Assembly: GCF_000300815.1 (NCBI RefSeq) | Contig: NZ_AMRX01000006.1 | Location: 620,001 to 684,000 of the forward strand | DNA: 64,000 nucleotides | From: Gayadomonas joobiniege G7 | Lineage (GTDB): Bacteria > Pseudomonadota > Gammaproteobacteria > Enterobacterales > Alteromonadaceae | Direction of reading: 5' to 3' | Shown here: positions 9,103 through 19,839 of the stretch, piece by piece | How positions within the stretch are numbered: the stretch's first letter is position 1 | How the letters are laid out: each line of letters begins with the position of its first letter | Program-made: the position numbers and the translations under genes | Notes under the pieces: generated by a model | Database searches by the model: none | What the model was told of the DNA's origin: nothing | Seen by the model: only the letters and a program-made list of their open reading frames with translations

Positions 9103-12100
9103 ATGAAATACTCAAAGCTTGCTTTGTTAATTGCCAGCTTATGCATGACGTCTGGCTGTAGCTTTATTTTTGGTAGTGATGACGATGATGATAACGGCAC
9201 CACGCCCCCACCTAAAGACGATGATTCAGAAGTTGTGATAGTAGAACCAGAAGCCCCTGACTACCCCAGCAGCACTCAGCTAACTATCAAATTAACAGAT
9301 GAACAAGGCAATGCTTTAAACAATACAAATATAAGCATACTTTCAGATCCCTCTATGCTCGTTACCAGTGTTGACGGAACACTTTTAAACATTGATCAGA
9401 GCAAGCTCACCGATGAAAACTTAGACGGCCAACTCGATGCACCTAAAAGTGTCACTTTAACTTTAGCGGCAGATGGTTATTTATCTCAGCGTTCGGTGGC
9501 TTTAGTTAAAAACTTTGGTGACAACGAGCAAAGCTTTGAACTCACTCAAGCAAATGAAAACAATTTAGTCGCTGAAGGCATTTTTGCCCAAACAACCGAG
9601 GTAAACCTTGCCAACTCACAAACTAACGAAGAAGGTTTAGTTGAGTTACCCGTTAAAGAGAATTCGCCATTAAAAACAGAAGTAAAAATTTCACCTGCGA
9701 CCGTTTTTTTGGATGAAAACGGCGAGCAAGTTGATAGCTCTGAAATTAAAGTCAGTGAAGTATCTTACACGCCAGATAGCCCTAAATTGCCTGTATTACC
9801 GGCCGAAAAAGCCAGCAACTTAGCGGCTTATAACCAAGCTGTTGGCGACACAGAACAAGTAACAGAAGGTAGCGAAGTCCAGTTTAAATCTTTGGGCGTG
9901 GTAGATATAAAAGTAACTGCTGGAGATAAAAAAGTCACTAACTTACTTGCCGAAAACCCGCTAACCGTCACTATCAGTATTCCTCAAGGCAGCGAAAACC
10001 CGAACACCGGCGAGCCAATCAAAGCTGGTGATAAAGTGCCTGTTTGGTCACTATCAGAATCAGATTCTAACTGGGTTTATGAAGGTTTAGTTGAAGTTAT
10101 GGAAGGCGAATTAGGTGCTTTAACCGCATCTTTTACCACCACCCACTTAACTCAGTTTAACCTAGCTTATGTAACCGTCAGCCAAACCTGTAGTGGTTTT
10201 ATTTATGTAAAAGATACCAGTGGTCATCCTTTTTCCGAAACAGGCACCTTTAGCTTTAATAACGTTCGCTTTTCTAACAGCGACAATTATTTAGGTAGTC
10301 GTGACGGTCGTATTAGCTTTCATAAAGTCCCTGACGAGCCAACCGACATTAGCTTTAAAAACGCTGATAATTCAGTCAATCTTGTATTAGAGCAAACAAC
10401 GGTAAACTACAATACTGACGTTGAAAACATTCGCAACACCCTGCCCGGCGTAGACCTATGTAAAGCCAGTGGCTCAACACTGACTTTGGTTGGCGATTCA
10501 CCAACCCCCGAAGTCACTATTGTTTCACCGAACCGCGTTTATAATTATGTTGTTGAAGGGGATACAGTACAGCAACAGGATATTGAGTTACAGCTCACCA
10601 ACGCCAACGACGAACCTGTGGAAGTAAGCTACAGGGTTCGCAATCGTTACGGTGCAACCGACGGCGAAGACTTTACCGCAAAAGCTGATAGCATAGTCTT
10701 GTCAGCCGACAGCCCAACGGGGACCATCACTTTTGATATTTTAGGTGACGAAGAACCCGAAGCCATATACGAAAGTATTGCCGTGGACGTTAGCTTGCCA
10801 GACGGCATTAATTTTACGACGGGGCACAATCAGCAAACTCGATATTATTATGTGCGTGATGACGATGTGTTCGTTGTCAACAGCTTTGAAACCATAAGTG
10901 CAAACGAAGCGGATGGAAAAGCCACAGTTAGAGTTAATTTAGATAAAACAACACCAGACGATGGCTATTTGTATCTTTATTACCGTGCCTTTACTGATAC
11001 TAACGACACGGCTGAAGCTCATGCTGATTACGAGCAGTATCAATATAGCAAGTCTTATATCAATGGCGGTCGTTATCAGTACCACCAAATACCTAACGGT
11101 GTTTCGAGTTTTGATTTAGACATCCCTCTTGTTGATGATATCAGCGTTGAAGGCGATGAAAGTTTCACCGTTGAAATTTTAAAAAATCAATATATAAGCG
11201 CAGATTCTGACCGAATTTTAACCAGCGTCACTATTTCAGATGACGATAGCTCAACTGATACAGCAACTGTTTTAACCTTGGAATTAACGGGCACTAGCGC
11301 TGATCAAAATGGCAACGAAACCTTAACCGAATCCCAGTTTGCTTACGCAAAACTTTCACTAAATCAAGCGACAGATCAACCCGTTACAGTCATCCTGAAC
11401 TCAAGCAATGGCGATCGTTTATACTTTGGCAGCTCAAAGCAAGCCAGTATATCAGTGACCTTTGCCGCGGGTGAAGCTTATAAAGTGATTCCAGTGATTG
11501 CAGCAAATAACTATAAGGTTGATTCTGATGTTGAGGTTAGCATTACAGCGACACCTGATTCAGGCCTCGCCAGCCAAAGTGAAACCGTTAAAGTTCTTGA
11601 TGACGATTACACTTATGTCAGCATGAGAATTAGGCAGACACCAAACGAAGTGTTTGAAGATATTGGCCAAGATGTGATTTGGACATTTAACTACTACACT
11701 AGCGCCAATGACGGCAATGATGGCTTTACTTTAACGCCAAGCATTTCTGCCCAGTCAACAGCGACCGAAGGCAGTGACTATTCAGTTGATATGCCAACCA
11801 GCTTAAGCTTTAAAAAAGGCACCGCAGATCCGCAAATTACCTTTACTCCAACAGCCGATACGCAAGTTGAATCCTCTGAATGGGTGATTGTTAACTTTAG
11901 CGGCACACTGCCCACCACGCCAGGTTATCGATATTACTTGCCTGGTCAGTGGTGGTCTAAAAATCCGGGTGACACTGTTAACTTTTCTAAATCTTTTGTC
12001 ATAGGTAATGACGATATCTTCACGATTGCCGTGCCTAATCAACGAGAGTTTAGAGTTGAGTCAGCCAGTGATGGCAACACCTTTGAAGCCAAACCTTTAA

Positions 12101-12495
12101 ATGACGTTTTAAAAGTCACTACCAATGGCTCAATTGATTTTGACTTAACCTTTAATCTAAGCTTGCTATCAAATGAGCAGACTAATATGCAATTATTAGC
12201 CTTGACCAATGACACAATCACCCTGCCGCAAGGGACTAGTGAAGTGTCGGTTGACCTTAACCTGCTGGCTTCAACAGCTAACAGCCTCGGGGTTGATGAA
12301 AGTAACTTAGGTGAATATAAAGCGCTCGTAAAAGTTGAGCTGACGGACCAAAGTTTGCAACAACTGAAAGAAAATGGGCTTGAGTTTGTTGTGACCAACT
12401 CAAGCATAGAGCTGGACTTTGTTTATTTTGTCAGCGGTAGTACACCAACCACTGGTGGCACTGGGGGTTCTGGTAACTCTGTTGGCAATGAGTAA
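9103..12495 (+). CDS. large Calx-beta-type surface lipoprotein
   Basis: Predicted lipoprotein of 1130 aa with a lipobox ending at Cys19 (MTSGC) and a strongly acidic linker (run of Asp, then TTPPPKDDD). From about residue 480 on it has repeated blocks of the Calx-beta type: an acidic turn, an ITF/VTF strand, then strands ending in DDD or DDDS (for example near residues 485-585, 600-715 and 730-845). An N-terminal region with a carboxypeptidase-regulatory-like feel precedes these. No catalytic motif was recognised. AGGAG stands upstream of the ATG, and a strong terminator follows, so it is monocistronic. A calcium-dependent adhesive or structural outer-membrane role is inferred only. Confidence 0.8.
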   Translation: MKYSKLALLIASLCMTSGCSFIFGSDDDDDNGTTPPPKDDDSEVVIVEPEAPDYPSSTQLTIKLTDEQGNALNNTNISILSDPSMLVTSVDGTLLNIDQSKLTDENLDGQLDAPKSVTLTLAADGYLSQRSVALVKNFGDNEQSFELTQANENNLVAEGIFAQTTEVNLANSQTNEEGLVELPVKENSPLKTEVKISPATVFLDENGEQVDSSEIKVSEVSYTPDSPKLPVLPAEKASNLAAYNQAVGDTEQVTEGSEVQFKSLGVVDIKVTAGDKKVTNLLAENPLTVTISIPQGSENPNTGEPIKAGDKVPVWSLSESDSNWVYEGLVEVMEGELGALTASFTTTHLTQFNLAYVTVSQTCSGFIYVKDTSGHPFSETGTFSFNNVRFSNSDNYLGSRDGRISFHKVPDEPTDISFKNADNSVNLVLEQTTVNYNTDVENIRNTLPGVDLCKASGSTLTLVGDSPTPEVTIVSPNRVYNYVVEGDTVQQQDIELQLTNANDEPVEVSYRVRNRYGATDGEDFTAKADSIVLSADSPTGTITFDILGDEEPEAIYESIAVDVSLPDGINFTTGHNQQTRYYYVRDDDVFVVNSFETISANEADGKATVRVNLDKTTPDDGYLYLYYRAFTDTNDTAEAHADYEQYQYSKSYINGGRYQYHQIPNGVSSFDLDIPLVDDISVEGDESFTVEILKNQYISADSDRILTSVTISDDDSSTDTATVLTLELTGTSADQNGNETLTESQFAYAKLSLNQATDQPVTVILNSSNGDRLYFGSSKQASISVTFAAGEAYKVIPVIAANNYKVDSDVEVSITATPDSGLASQSETVKVLDDDYTYVSMRIRQTPNEVFEDIGQDVIWTFNYYTSANDGNDGFTLTPSISAQSTATEGSDYSVDMPTSLSFKKGTADPQITFTPTADTQVESSEWVIVNFSGTLPTTPGYRYYLPGQWWSKNPGDTVNFSKSFVIGNDDIFTIAVPNQREFRVESASDGNTFEAKPLNDVLKVTTNGSIDFDLTFNLSLLSNEQTNMQLLALTNDTITLPQGTSEVSVDLNLLASTANSLGVDESNLGEYKALVKVELTDQSLQQLKENGLEFVVTNSSIELDFVYFVSGSTPTTGGTGGSGNSVGNE

Positions 12496-12521
12496 ATAAC
12501 ACCTTTTAGTTTATCACTTCA

Positions 12522-12552
12522 CTCGACATCGCATCGCGGTGTCGAGTTTTTT
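12522..12552 (+). terminator. Rho-independent terminator
   Basis: CTCGACATCG, five loop bases, CGGTGTCGAG with one G-T pair, then six T. It closes the Calx-beta lipoprotein gene. Confidence 0.88.
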
Positions 12553-12625
12553 ACCCACTTCACAAAAACTGACACCTACTTTGACTTTCGAATAAAAATA
12601 AACTAACCTGCAAAACGAAACTTAC

Positions 12626-13399
12626 ATGAATCAAAGCACCATGTCTAAACGAAACCTAAAAGAAAGACGCAATAAAATTGTAGAGCTGGTCAATCAACAA
12701 GGTGAGATCTCTGTCGAAGCACTCGCGGCACAATTTGATACCTCTGTTGTTACGATTCGAAAAGACTTAACCACACTCGAACAGAATGGTTTGTTATTAC
12801 GCCGTTTTGGGGGGGCTGTGCCGCTACCGAGCGAGCTTAAACACAATCCGGACAAACAAAACAACAACAACAAAAAGCTGATTGGGCAAGCCGCCGCAAA
12901 ACTCGCAAAAGACCACTATCGTATTATCATTGATAGCGGCCGAACAACTGCACAAATGATCCCCTTTTTAACCGAAAAGCAGGGCCTGGTTGTAATGACA
13001 AATGCGCTCGATGTCGCCAACCAGTTACGGCAATTAGAGCCTGAACCAACACTACTAATGACAGGCGGAACCTGGGATCCGCATTCCGAATCATTTCAAG
13101 GGCAAGCTGCTGAATCTGTTTTAAAATCTTATGACTTTGATCAACTCTACATAGGTGCAGATGGGTTAGACTTTGACCGTGGCACCACCAGCTTTAATGA
13201 ACTTTTAGGCTTAAGCCAAGTGATGGCCGAGCAGTCCCGTGAAGTGATCGTTATGCTGGAATCCGAAAAAATTGGTCGAAAAATGCCAAATGTTGAGATT
13301 GCTTGGGACAAAATAAGCACAGTAGTCACAGACAAAAATTTACAAGCAGCGCAAAAAGAACAAATATTAAATGCCGGCGTTAATTTAATCATCGCCTAA
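12626..13399 (+). CDS. DeoR-family regulator upstream of glmS
   Basis: Transcription factor of 257 aa. An N-terminal winged helix-turn-helix (RRNKIVELVNQQGEISVEAL, VTIRKDLTTLEQNG) is followed by RRFGGAV and a DeoR-type sugar-phosphate sensor domain (DSGRTT, MTNALDVANQL). It lies 27 bases ahead of glmS, a linkage seen in other gammaproteobacteria, so a role in amino-sugar control is likely. The second ATG at 12641 is an alternative start; neither has a strong ribosome site. Confidence 0.88.
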   Translation: MNQSTMSKRNLKERRNKIVELVNQQGEISVEALAAQFDTSVVTIRKDLTTLEQNGLLLRRFGGAVPLPSELKHNPDKQNNNNKKLIGQAAAKLAKDHYRIIIDSGRTTAQMIPFLTEKQGLVVMTNALDVANQLRQLEPEPTLLMTGGTWDPHSESFQGQAAESVLKSYDFDQLYIGADGLDFDRGTTSFNELLGLSQVMAEQSREVIVMLESEKIGRKMPNVEIAWDKISTVVTDKNLQAAQKEQILNAGVNLIIA

Positions 13400-13426
13400 A
13401 CAACTATATAAAAGGAAACTTTATTT

Positions 13427-15256
13427 ATGTGTGGAATCGTTGGTGCAGTAGCACAAAGAGATGTTGCAGAAATTTTATTAGAAGGACTTAGACGTTTAGA
13501 ATACCGCGGCTACGACTCAGCTGGTCTGGCCGTGATTCAAGGCAAAACATTGGCACGAATTCGCCGTGTTGGTAAAGTTAAAAACTTAACTGACGCCATA
13601 AACGAGAATCCAGTTATTGGTGGCACAGGCATCGCACATACCCGTTGGGCCACTCATGGCGAACCCAGTGAACGAAACGCACACCCTCACCTTTCGAATG
13701 AAAATATCGCCGTTGTGCATAATGGCATAATCGAAAATTATAAAGAATTAAAAAACGAACTAAGCAAAGAGGGTTATGCATTTACTTCCGAGACGGACAC
13801 CGAAGTATTAACACACCTAATTCATAAGTTACAAAACGAAACAAAAGATTTATTATCTGCTGTGCAAAAAGCGACCAAAATTGTAACTGGGGCTTATGGT
13901 ACTGCTGTGATCGACAGTAATAATAGTGATCAAATGATAGTCGCCCGCTCAGGTAGCCCTCTGGTCATAGGTTTAGGCATTGGCGAACATTTTGTCGCCT
14001 CTGATCAGCTCGCTTTATTGCCGGTCACGAGCCGTTTTATCTATCTAGAAGAAGGTGATGTTGCCCGTTTAACCCGCAAAACAGTTGAAATTTTTGATAA
14101 AAATGGTCAGCCAGTTGATCGCAAAATTAATTTAGTTGACGCAAAAAGCGACTCGGCCGATAAAGGCGAATACCGCCATTACATGATGAAAGAGATTTTT
14201 GAGCAACCCACTTGTGTCCGTCAAACACTTGAAGGCCGCATCAATACTCAAGGTGTTGAATCTGGGATCTTCGGCAATGGTTTTGAAGCCATTACTGGCC
14301 AAATCAAACATGTGACTATTGTCGCTTGTGGGACCAGTTATCATGCCGGTATGGTTGCAAAATATTGGTTTGAACAATATGCAGGTGTTAGCTGTAGTGT
14401 TGAAATTGCTTCTGAATTTCGCTATCGCAAATTTTATGTGCATGAAGGCAGCTTATTTGTGTCTATCTCACAATCAGGCGAAACGGCTGATACCCTAGCT
14501 GCGCTAAGATTGGCTAAAGAACAAGGTTATTTGTCATCGCTGACCATCTGTAATGTGATGGGATCTTCTTTAGTGCGTGAATCTGATTTTAATTTTATGA
14601 CACGTGCGGGTACCGAAATTGGTGTGGCGTCAACTAAAGCTTTTACCACTCAATTAGTCTCGCTATTGTTATTGGTATTAACGCTTGGCCGTCATAAAGG
14701 GTTAACCAGTGATCACGAAAAAGAAATGGTCGCTGCTTTAATGCAACTGCCGGGCAAAATCGAACAAGCTTTAATGGCAAATGATGTTATTGAAACGTTG
14801 GCGGAAGAATTTGCTGATAAAAATCATGCATTATTTTTAGGTCGTGGCGATCAGTATCCTATTGCGATGGAAGGTGCGTTAAAATTAAAAGAGATTAGTT
14901 ATATTCATGCAGAAGCCTATGCGGCCGGTGAACTTAAACATGGCCCTATTGCACTGATTGATGCCGATATGCCAGTGATTGTGGTGGCTCCAAATAACGA
15001 ACTGCTCGAAAAGCTGCACTCTAACGTAGAAGAAGTACGTGCACGCGGGAGCATTTTATATGTGTTTGCTGATAAAGCTGCAAAATTTGAAAGTGATGAT
15101 ACACAAAAAGTTGTTGATGTAGTGGCCACCGAAGCTATTACAGCACCTATTGTTTATACCGTTCCGTTGCAATTATTGTCATATCATGTCGCGGTGATTA
15201 AAGGCACCGACGTTGACCAACCGCGCAACTTAGCAAAATCAGTTACGGTGGAATAG
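13427..15256 (+). CDS. glmS: glutamine--fructose-6-phosphate aminotransferase GlmS
   Basis: Makes glucosamine-6-phosphate, the entry to UDP-GlcNAc for cell wall and LPS. It begins [12 protein letters not shown] with the catalytic Cys2, contains GYDSAGLA and [11 protein letters not shown] in the glutaminase half, two SIS domains ([27 protein letters not shown]), and ends [13 protein letters not shown]. At 609 aa it is full length. AAAGGAAA upstream supports the start. Confidence 0.97.
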   Translation: MCGIVGAVAQRDVAEILLEGLRRLEYRGYDSAGLAVIQGKTLARIRRVGKVKNLTDAINENPVIGGTGIAHTRWATHGEPSERNAHPHLSNENIAVVHNGIIENYKELKNELSKEGYAFTSETDTEVLTHLIHKLQNETKDLLSAVQKATKIVTGAYGTAVIDSNNSDQMIVARSGSPLVIGLGIGEHFVASDQLALLPVTSRFIYLEEGDVARLTRKTVEIFDKNGQPVDRKINLVDAKSDSADKGEYRHYMMKEIFEQPTCVRQTLEGRINTQGVESGIFGNGFEAITGQIKHVTIVACGTSYHAGMVAKYWFEQYAGVSCSVEIASEFRYRKFYVHEGSLFVSISQSGETADTLAALRLAKEQGYLSSLTICNVMGSSLVRESDFNFMTRAGTEIGVASTKAFTTQLVSLLLLVLTLGRHKGLTSDHEKEMVAALMQLPGKIEQALMANDVIETLAEEFADKNHALFLGRGDQYPIAMEGALKLKEISYIHAEAYAAGELKHGPIALIDADMPVIVVAPNNELLEKLHSNVEEVRARGSILYVFADKAAKFESDDTQKVVDVVATEAITAPIVYTVPLQLLSYHVAVIKGTDVDQPRNLAKSVTVE

Positions 15257-15283
15257 TCGCTCGGGACTTGAAGGTCAGGTCGT

Positions 15284-15325
15284 GTAGGTCGGGTCCACCG
15301 AAGGTGCACCCGACAATTGCAGGCA
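15284..15325 (+). repeat. REP-like GTAG hairpin (unit 1)
   Basis: GTAG followed by GTCGGGTCCACC, three loop bases and GGTGCACCCGAC, a 12-bp stem with one mismatch, then the tail AATTGCAGGCA. The same head, stem and tail recur at 22324 and 31904. Confidence 0.8.
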
Positions 15326-15382
15326 CCACGATTGGTTTTGAAATTTCCGTACGCCACAAACACCACAATCGTTTGTCAGATT

Positions 15383-15409
15383 GTCGGCAACGCCGTTGGC
15401 GGTGCCGAC
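15383..15409 (-). repeat. REP-like hairpin, inverted partner of unit 1
   Basis: Imperfect palindrome GTCGGCAACGCC, GTT, GGCGGTGCCGAC. The same 27 bases occur at 26554-26580 and, with the last base changed, at 22397-22423. It lies in opposite orientation to unit 1, giving a BIME-like pair in the glmS/cusA intergenic space. Confidence 0.8.
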
Positions 15410-15429
15410 CCACATAAATGCCCACCAAA

Positions 15430-18400
15430 TTACATCATCAATTCTTGTACTTTCTTTTTGGAAAAAACACCGTATAAGCTGGGCAATACAAACAAAGTTA
15501 ACAATGTTGCCGAAATAATCCCACCTACAATCACAGTCGCTAGAGGCTTTTGAATTTCAGAACCGACTCCATTTGAAAGTAACATAGGGATCAAACCCAG
15601 CGCAGAGGTGATTGCCGTCATTAGTACAGGCCTTAATCTTGATACTGCGCCGTCGATAATTGCGATTGAAACCGAAACTTGCTCGGTGATCCTTTGGTTA
15701 ATACTCTCAACCATAACAACCCCATTAAGAACCGCTACACCAAACAGGGTAATAAAACCAACGGAACCGGGCACAGAAAGATATTGTCCCGATAAATATA
15801 ACGAAAAAATACCTCCGATCACGGCTAAGGGTACATTAAGCAAAATCAACATGGCTTGGCCAAACGAGTTAAATGCAAAATAAAGCAGGAGTGTGATTAA
15901 AGCCAAAGATAAAGGTATGACTATCATTAAACGCTGTTGTGCTCGTTGCTGGCTCTCAAACTGACCACCGATAGAAATGGAATAGCCCGGCGGCAAATTA
16001 ACTTCATTCGCAATTTTTGTCTGAATATCAGCGACAACGCTGCCCATGTCTCGCCCCTGTACATTGGCTTGTATCACGACGCGGCGCTGCACATCATCGC
16101 GCCTGATTTGTGGTGGTCCCGACTTAAACGACACTGTTGCAATATCTCCCAGTCGCAACCAAGCACCCGTAGACGACCGTAACCTTATATCGGCAATTGT
16201 CTCACTATTTTTTCTAGCTGCTTGATCAAGGCGCACATAAATATTGTATCGTTCATTGCCATTAATAATTTGCCCAGCTTCAGCACCACCAATGCCGTCC
16301 CGTACTACTTTCATAACATCATCGACAGATAAGCCGTATCTAGACAACTCACGACGCTTGGGCTCTATAATTAACTGTGCTTCGCCGGCGATCTGCTCAA
16401 GGGCTACATCTCTGGTGCCGTTGACCGATTTTACTAACGCTTCTAATTCCTGCCCTTTACCAGCCAGCACTTGCAAATCCGGTCCAAATAGTTTTATTGC
16501 AAGTTGCGCTTTCACACCTGATAACAATTCGTCTACTCGGGTAGCGATAGGTTGTGAAAAATTAAATAATAACCCTGGAAATACTTCTAACGAACGCTCC
16601 ATTTTTTTTTGAAGCTCGTACCGGTTAGCGGCGTTTTTCCATTCAGAAACAGGTTTTAGACCAATATAAATCTCAATATTATTAACAGGTTCCGGATCCC
16701 CACCGATTTCAGCTCGCCCAATGCGACTTAGCGCATAAGTCACCTCTGAAAATGTCATCAGTTTTTTTTCTATCTCTGGCGCCAGCTTGAGCGCAGTTTG
16801 CAAACTGGATGATGGGGCTAAAGTGACTCTTAAATTAATCGTACCTTCTTCTAACTCAGGTACAAATTCAGTGCCAATTTTCGGCAAAACCAGCAATGAC
16901 AAAATCACCAGTAATACAGAAACAACCCCAACGGGTTTAGCATACCCTACAATGTGTTTTAAAATGTTTCGGTATACAAAATCGATCGGTTTTAAAATAT
17001 AACTTGTGTTTTTTTTAACCCCTTTTTTAAAGATAAAAGTCGCAAGCGCTGGAATGATGACTAACGCAACCACAATAGCAGCAATTACAGCCAACATAAT
17101 ACTAATGGCCATTGGCTGGAATAACTTAGCTTCTACCCCCTCAAAACTAAATAAAGGAGCAAAAACGACTAAGATAATTAACGCTGCAAAAAATATCGGC
17201 CGGGCGACCTCTTTTCCTGCTATTTTTAACCGCCTTTCAATCTTTGTATCAAGTCTTTTGGTATGCGAGTCGTTTTTTTTATCATGGTCGGTATGGCCGT
17301 GCTCAATGCTATTTTTTAATTGCTGATCACTGCGATTGAGATGTTTTATCATATTCTCAACCATTACCACAGATCCATCAACTAACATTCCAATCGCAAC
17401 AGCGATACCGCCGAGTGACATTAGATTCGCTGAGATATCTAACCATACCATTACCATCAGCGCGATACCGATGGCAATTGGAATCGAAACAAGCACTAAT
17501 GATGTCGCTTTCAAATCCATTAAAAAAAGCATCAAAACGACCGCAATAAAAATAAATGCTAAGGTGAGCGCCTCAACAACAGTAAATACGGCTTTTTCAA
17601 TTAGATCGGCCTGATCATAAAATGCTTCAAACCTGACCCCTTCTGGAAGTGCCTGATTAATGGCTTTAATTTTACCATTGATACCATCAATGGTTGATTT
17701 AGTATTCGCGCCCATACGTTTTAATACAATACCTGAAACCACTTCCCCCAAATTTTCAACCGCATCATCAGAAACCTTACGCGTCATTGTCACCGCACCT
17801 TGCCTGATCTCTGATCCAATTGACACAGTCGCGATATTTTCGACAGTTACCACGATCCCGTTTGTCGTTTTTACTGGCACTTGTTTTATATTTTGGATAC
17901 CGTCAGCACCACTTGCAAACCAGCCTATTCCGCGAATAACAAGCTGTTCCTGCCCTCGCTCCATGTACCAGCCACCCACATTGGTATTATTGTTTTCAAT
18001 CGCTGAAATGATATCTTGCTGTGTCAGTTCGTAAGCTAGAAGTTTTGCTGGATCTACATTCACTTGATATTGGCGAACATGGCCGCCAAATGATAATACC
18101 TCTGTGACACCATCCACTGGCATAATCAAAAGTTTGACGATCCAATCATTTAAACTTCGCAACGCCATAGCGTCGTACTTTTTATTATCATCAGATATTA
18201 AAAGATACTGAAATACCTGCCCTAACCCAGAGGTATTAGGGCCTATTTGTGGAACACCAATACCACTCGGAATCAAAGTTTTAGCCGCTTGCAAGCGCTC
18301 AAAAACCAATTGCCGTGCAAAATAAACATCCGTACCTTCTTTAAATACAACAGTAACGCCTGACAAACCTGTTTTTGAGATAGAACGTACTTGCTCAACA

Positions 18401-18633
18401 TCTGGTAAAGCGTACATAACCGCTTCTATCGGATAAGTAATGAGCTGCTCAACCTCCTCAGCTCCAAGGCCTGGCGCTTGAGTATTTACGGCCACTTGCA
18501 CGTTAGTGACGTCTGGAAAGGCATCTAGATTTAACTTAGGTATCGTAAAAACCGCACTTGCAATAGCTGAAACTAAAACGAGCACCACCAAAAGACTATT
18601 GTTTACTGACCAATCGATTATTTTATTAAACAT
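15430..18633 (-). CDS. heavy-metal efflux RND transporter, CusA/CzcA family
   Basis: Inner-membrane proton-driven efflux pump of about 1067 aa with the RND pattern of 12 helices and two large periplasmic loops. Family marks include DAFPDVTNVQV near residue 36, GMLVDGSVVMVENMIKHL in helix 4 and the C-terminal VVMVESINQR. A cytoplasmic loop near residues 440-455 is rich in His, Asp and Lys. The frame extends to 18690, but the ATG at 18633 has GAGGG upstream and the family start MFNKIIDW. It follows its adaptor gene by ten bases. The metal is not settled; no outer-membrane channel gene is adjacent. Confidence 0.92.
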   Translation of the reverse strand: MFNKIIDWSVNNSLLVVLVLVSAIASAVFTIPKLNLDAFPDVTNVQVAVNTQAPGLGAEEVEQLITYPIEAVMYALPDVEQVRSISKTGLSGVTVVFKEGTDVYFARQLVFERLQAAKTLIPSGIGVPQIGPNTSGLGQVFQYLLISDDNKKYDAMALRSLNDWIVKLLIMPVDGVTEVLSFGGHVRQYQVNVDPAKLLAYELTQQDIISAIENNNTNVGGWYMERGQEQLVIRGIGWFASGADGIQNIKQVPVKTTNGIVVTVENIATVSIGSEIRQGAVTMTRKVSDDAVENLGEVVSGIVLKRMGANTKSTIDGINGKIKAINQALPEGVRFEAFYDQADLIEKAVFTVVEALTLAFIFIAVVLMLFLMDLKATSLVLVSIPIAIGIALMVMVWLDISANLMSLGGIAVAIGMLVDGSVVMVENMIKHLNRSDQQLKNSIEHGHTDHDKKNDSHTKRLDTKIERRLKIAGKEVARPIFFAALIILVVFAPLFSFEGVEAKLFQPMAISIMLAVIAAIVVALVIIPALATFIFKKGVKKNTSYILKPIDFVYRNILKHIVGYAKPVGVVSVLLVILSLLVLPKIGTEFVPELEEGTINLRVTLAPSSSLQTALKLAPEIEKKLMTFSEVTYALSRIGRAEIGGDPEPVNNIEIYIGLKPVSEWKNAANRYELQKKMERSLEVFPGLLFNFSQPIATRVDELLSGVKAQLAIKLFGPDLQVLAGKGQELEALVKSVNGTRDVALEQIAGEAQLIIEPKRRELSRYGLSVDDVMKVVRDGIGGAEAGQIINGNERYNIYVRLDQAARKNSETIADIRLRSSTGAWLRLGDIATVSFKSGPPQIRRDDVQRRVVIQANVQGRDMGSVVADIQTKIANEVNLPPGYSISIGGQFESQQRAQQRLMIVIPLSLALITLLLYFAFNSFGQAMLILLNVPLAVIGGIFSLYLSGQYLSVPGSVGFITLFGVAVLNGVVMVESINQRITEQVSVSIAIIDGAVSRLRPVLMTAITSALGLIPMLLSNGVGSEIQKPLATVIVGGIISATLLTLFVLPSLYGVFSKKKVQELMM

Positions 18634-18643
18634 CTTGGTACCC

Positions 18644-19777
18644 TCAGTGATTGTGCGGATCAAATCCGCCCTTGTTGATTTCAGATGCAATAAAAAAAGC
18701 CCCTGCTGTCACCACCTTTGTGCCCTCCGAAATACCAAAAATTTCGCGAAGATTTGCAACGGGCCTACCACGAGTGACTTCCACTGGACGAAACCTATTT
18801 GCTTCACTCTCAACAAACACCATCCAGTCTCCATCTGGATCCCTAATGAGTGCGTCTTCGGGTACCGCGATGACTTTATTTTTTAATTTCAATTGGAAAC
18901 TGACAGTTACAAACATACCGGAATGTAGCTTATGTGAGTTATTTTTTACCAAAAGTCGTACTACGCGAGTTCGTGTAACTGGATTAACCGTGTGGGCTTG
19001 TTGAATAATATCTGCTGGCAACTTAAGACCATTCAACTCTATGGTTGCCATGCTATCTCTACTTAAACTAACCGGTAAATCGGGAGAAATATTAGCTTCG
19101 ACCCAAAGCTCGTTTTCATCGGCTATCAAAATAAGCGTTTCTCCAGCGTTTATCTGCTGGCCTTGAATAAACTCATCCTGCAAAACTATTCCGTCAGATG
19201 GTGCAACCAGGTCATATTGACCAAAGGACGAATCCGCTTGTTTTGGTATCTTTTGGATCGCGTCTGTGGTTAACCCTAACGCAATCAACTTGCCGTAAGC
19301 TGCCTGATATTGGCTTCTGATTTCAACTAATTGGCTTTCACTCACAGTGCCAGCGGCCAGTTTTTTTGCCCGCTCCCAATTAGATGATGCGACTAAAAAT
19401 TCAGCCTGAGCTAGCGACATAGCTTCACTAAAAAGCGTCACTACAGGGTCTCCTGCTTGTACAATGTCGCCTAAGCTGCTTTTACGATCAACAACAATCG
19501 AATCAACTCTCGGTGCGACGAGGTAACTCTTGTAACCGTTTGCTTTAACTTCTCCAGGCGCATATAAAGAATAGAAATGTTTTTTTGCAGACAGTGTTTC
19601 CACTTTTATGCCCGCTGCTTCAAGTCTTGACGTCTCCAAAAAAATTTCATTTTTATGAGCGATTTCATGCTCCGCGTCCGCTTCTTTTTCATCTGAAGGT
19701 TGGTGCTCATCGGCCAACAAAGTAGACATCCAAAATAAACCACCCAAAAATAAGATCGTTCGAAAAATAGTATTCAT
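18644..19777 (-). CDS. periplasmic adaptor of metal efflux, CusB/CzcB family
   Basis: Membrane-fusion protein of 377 aa with a signal peptide (residues 1-22) followed by an Asp/Glu/His-rich stretch (DEHQPSDEKEADAEHE) suited to metal binding. It then shows the barrel-sandwich pattern (LVAPRVDSIVVD, GDIVQAGDPVVTLFS), a helical hairpin near residues 125-165, and VAPSDGIVLQDEFIQGQ. It should link the RND pump to an outer-membrane channel. It is transcribed ahead of the pump gene. Confidence 0.9.
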   Translation of the reverse strand: MNTIFRTILFLGGLFWMSTLLADEHQPSDEKEADAEHEIAHKNEIFLETSRLEAAGIKVETLSAKKHFYSLYAPGEVKANGYKSYLVAPRVDSIVVDRKSSLGDIVQAGDPVVTLFSEAMSLAQAEFLVASSNWERAKKLAAGTVSESQLVEIRSQYQAAYGKLIALGLTTDAIQKIPKQADSSFGQYDLVAPSDGIVLQDEFIQGQQINAGETLILIADENELWVEANISPDLPVSLSRDSMATIELNGLKLPADIIQQAHTVNPVTRTRVVRLLVKNNSHKLHSGMFVTVSFQLKLKNKVIAVPEDALIRDPDGDWMVFVESEANRFRPVEVTRGRPVANLREIFGISEGTKVVTAGAFFIASEINKGGFDPHNH

Positions 19778-19839
19778 AACTTTTACCTTTTAATAAAACC
19801 AAATTGTGCTCGCGCAAATATGCGCATGTAAGGAAAAAG

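Noticed and set aside
15184-15428. Open frames on the minus strand between glmS and cusA
   Set aside because: They are translations of the REP-like hairpins and of glmS antisense, without ribosome sites.
17006-18034. Several plus-strand open frames opposite the RND pump
   Set aside because: They are shadows rich in Ile, Thr and Ser, typical of antisense frames of membrane proteins.
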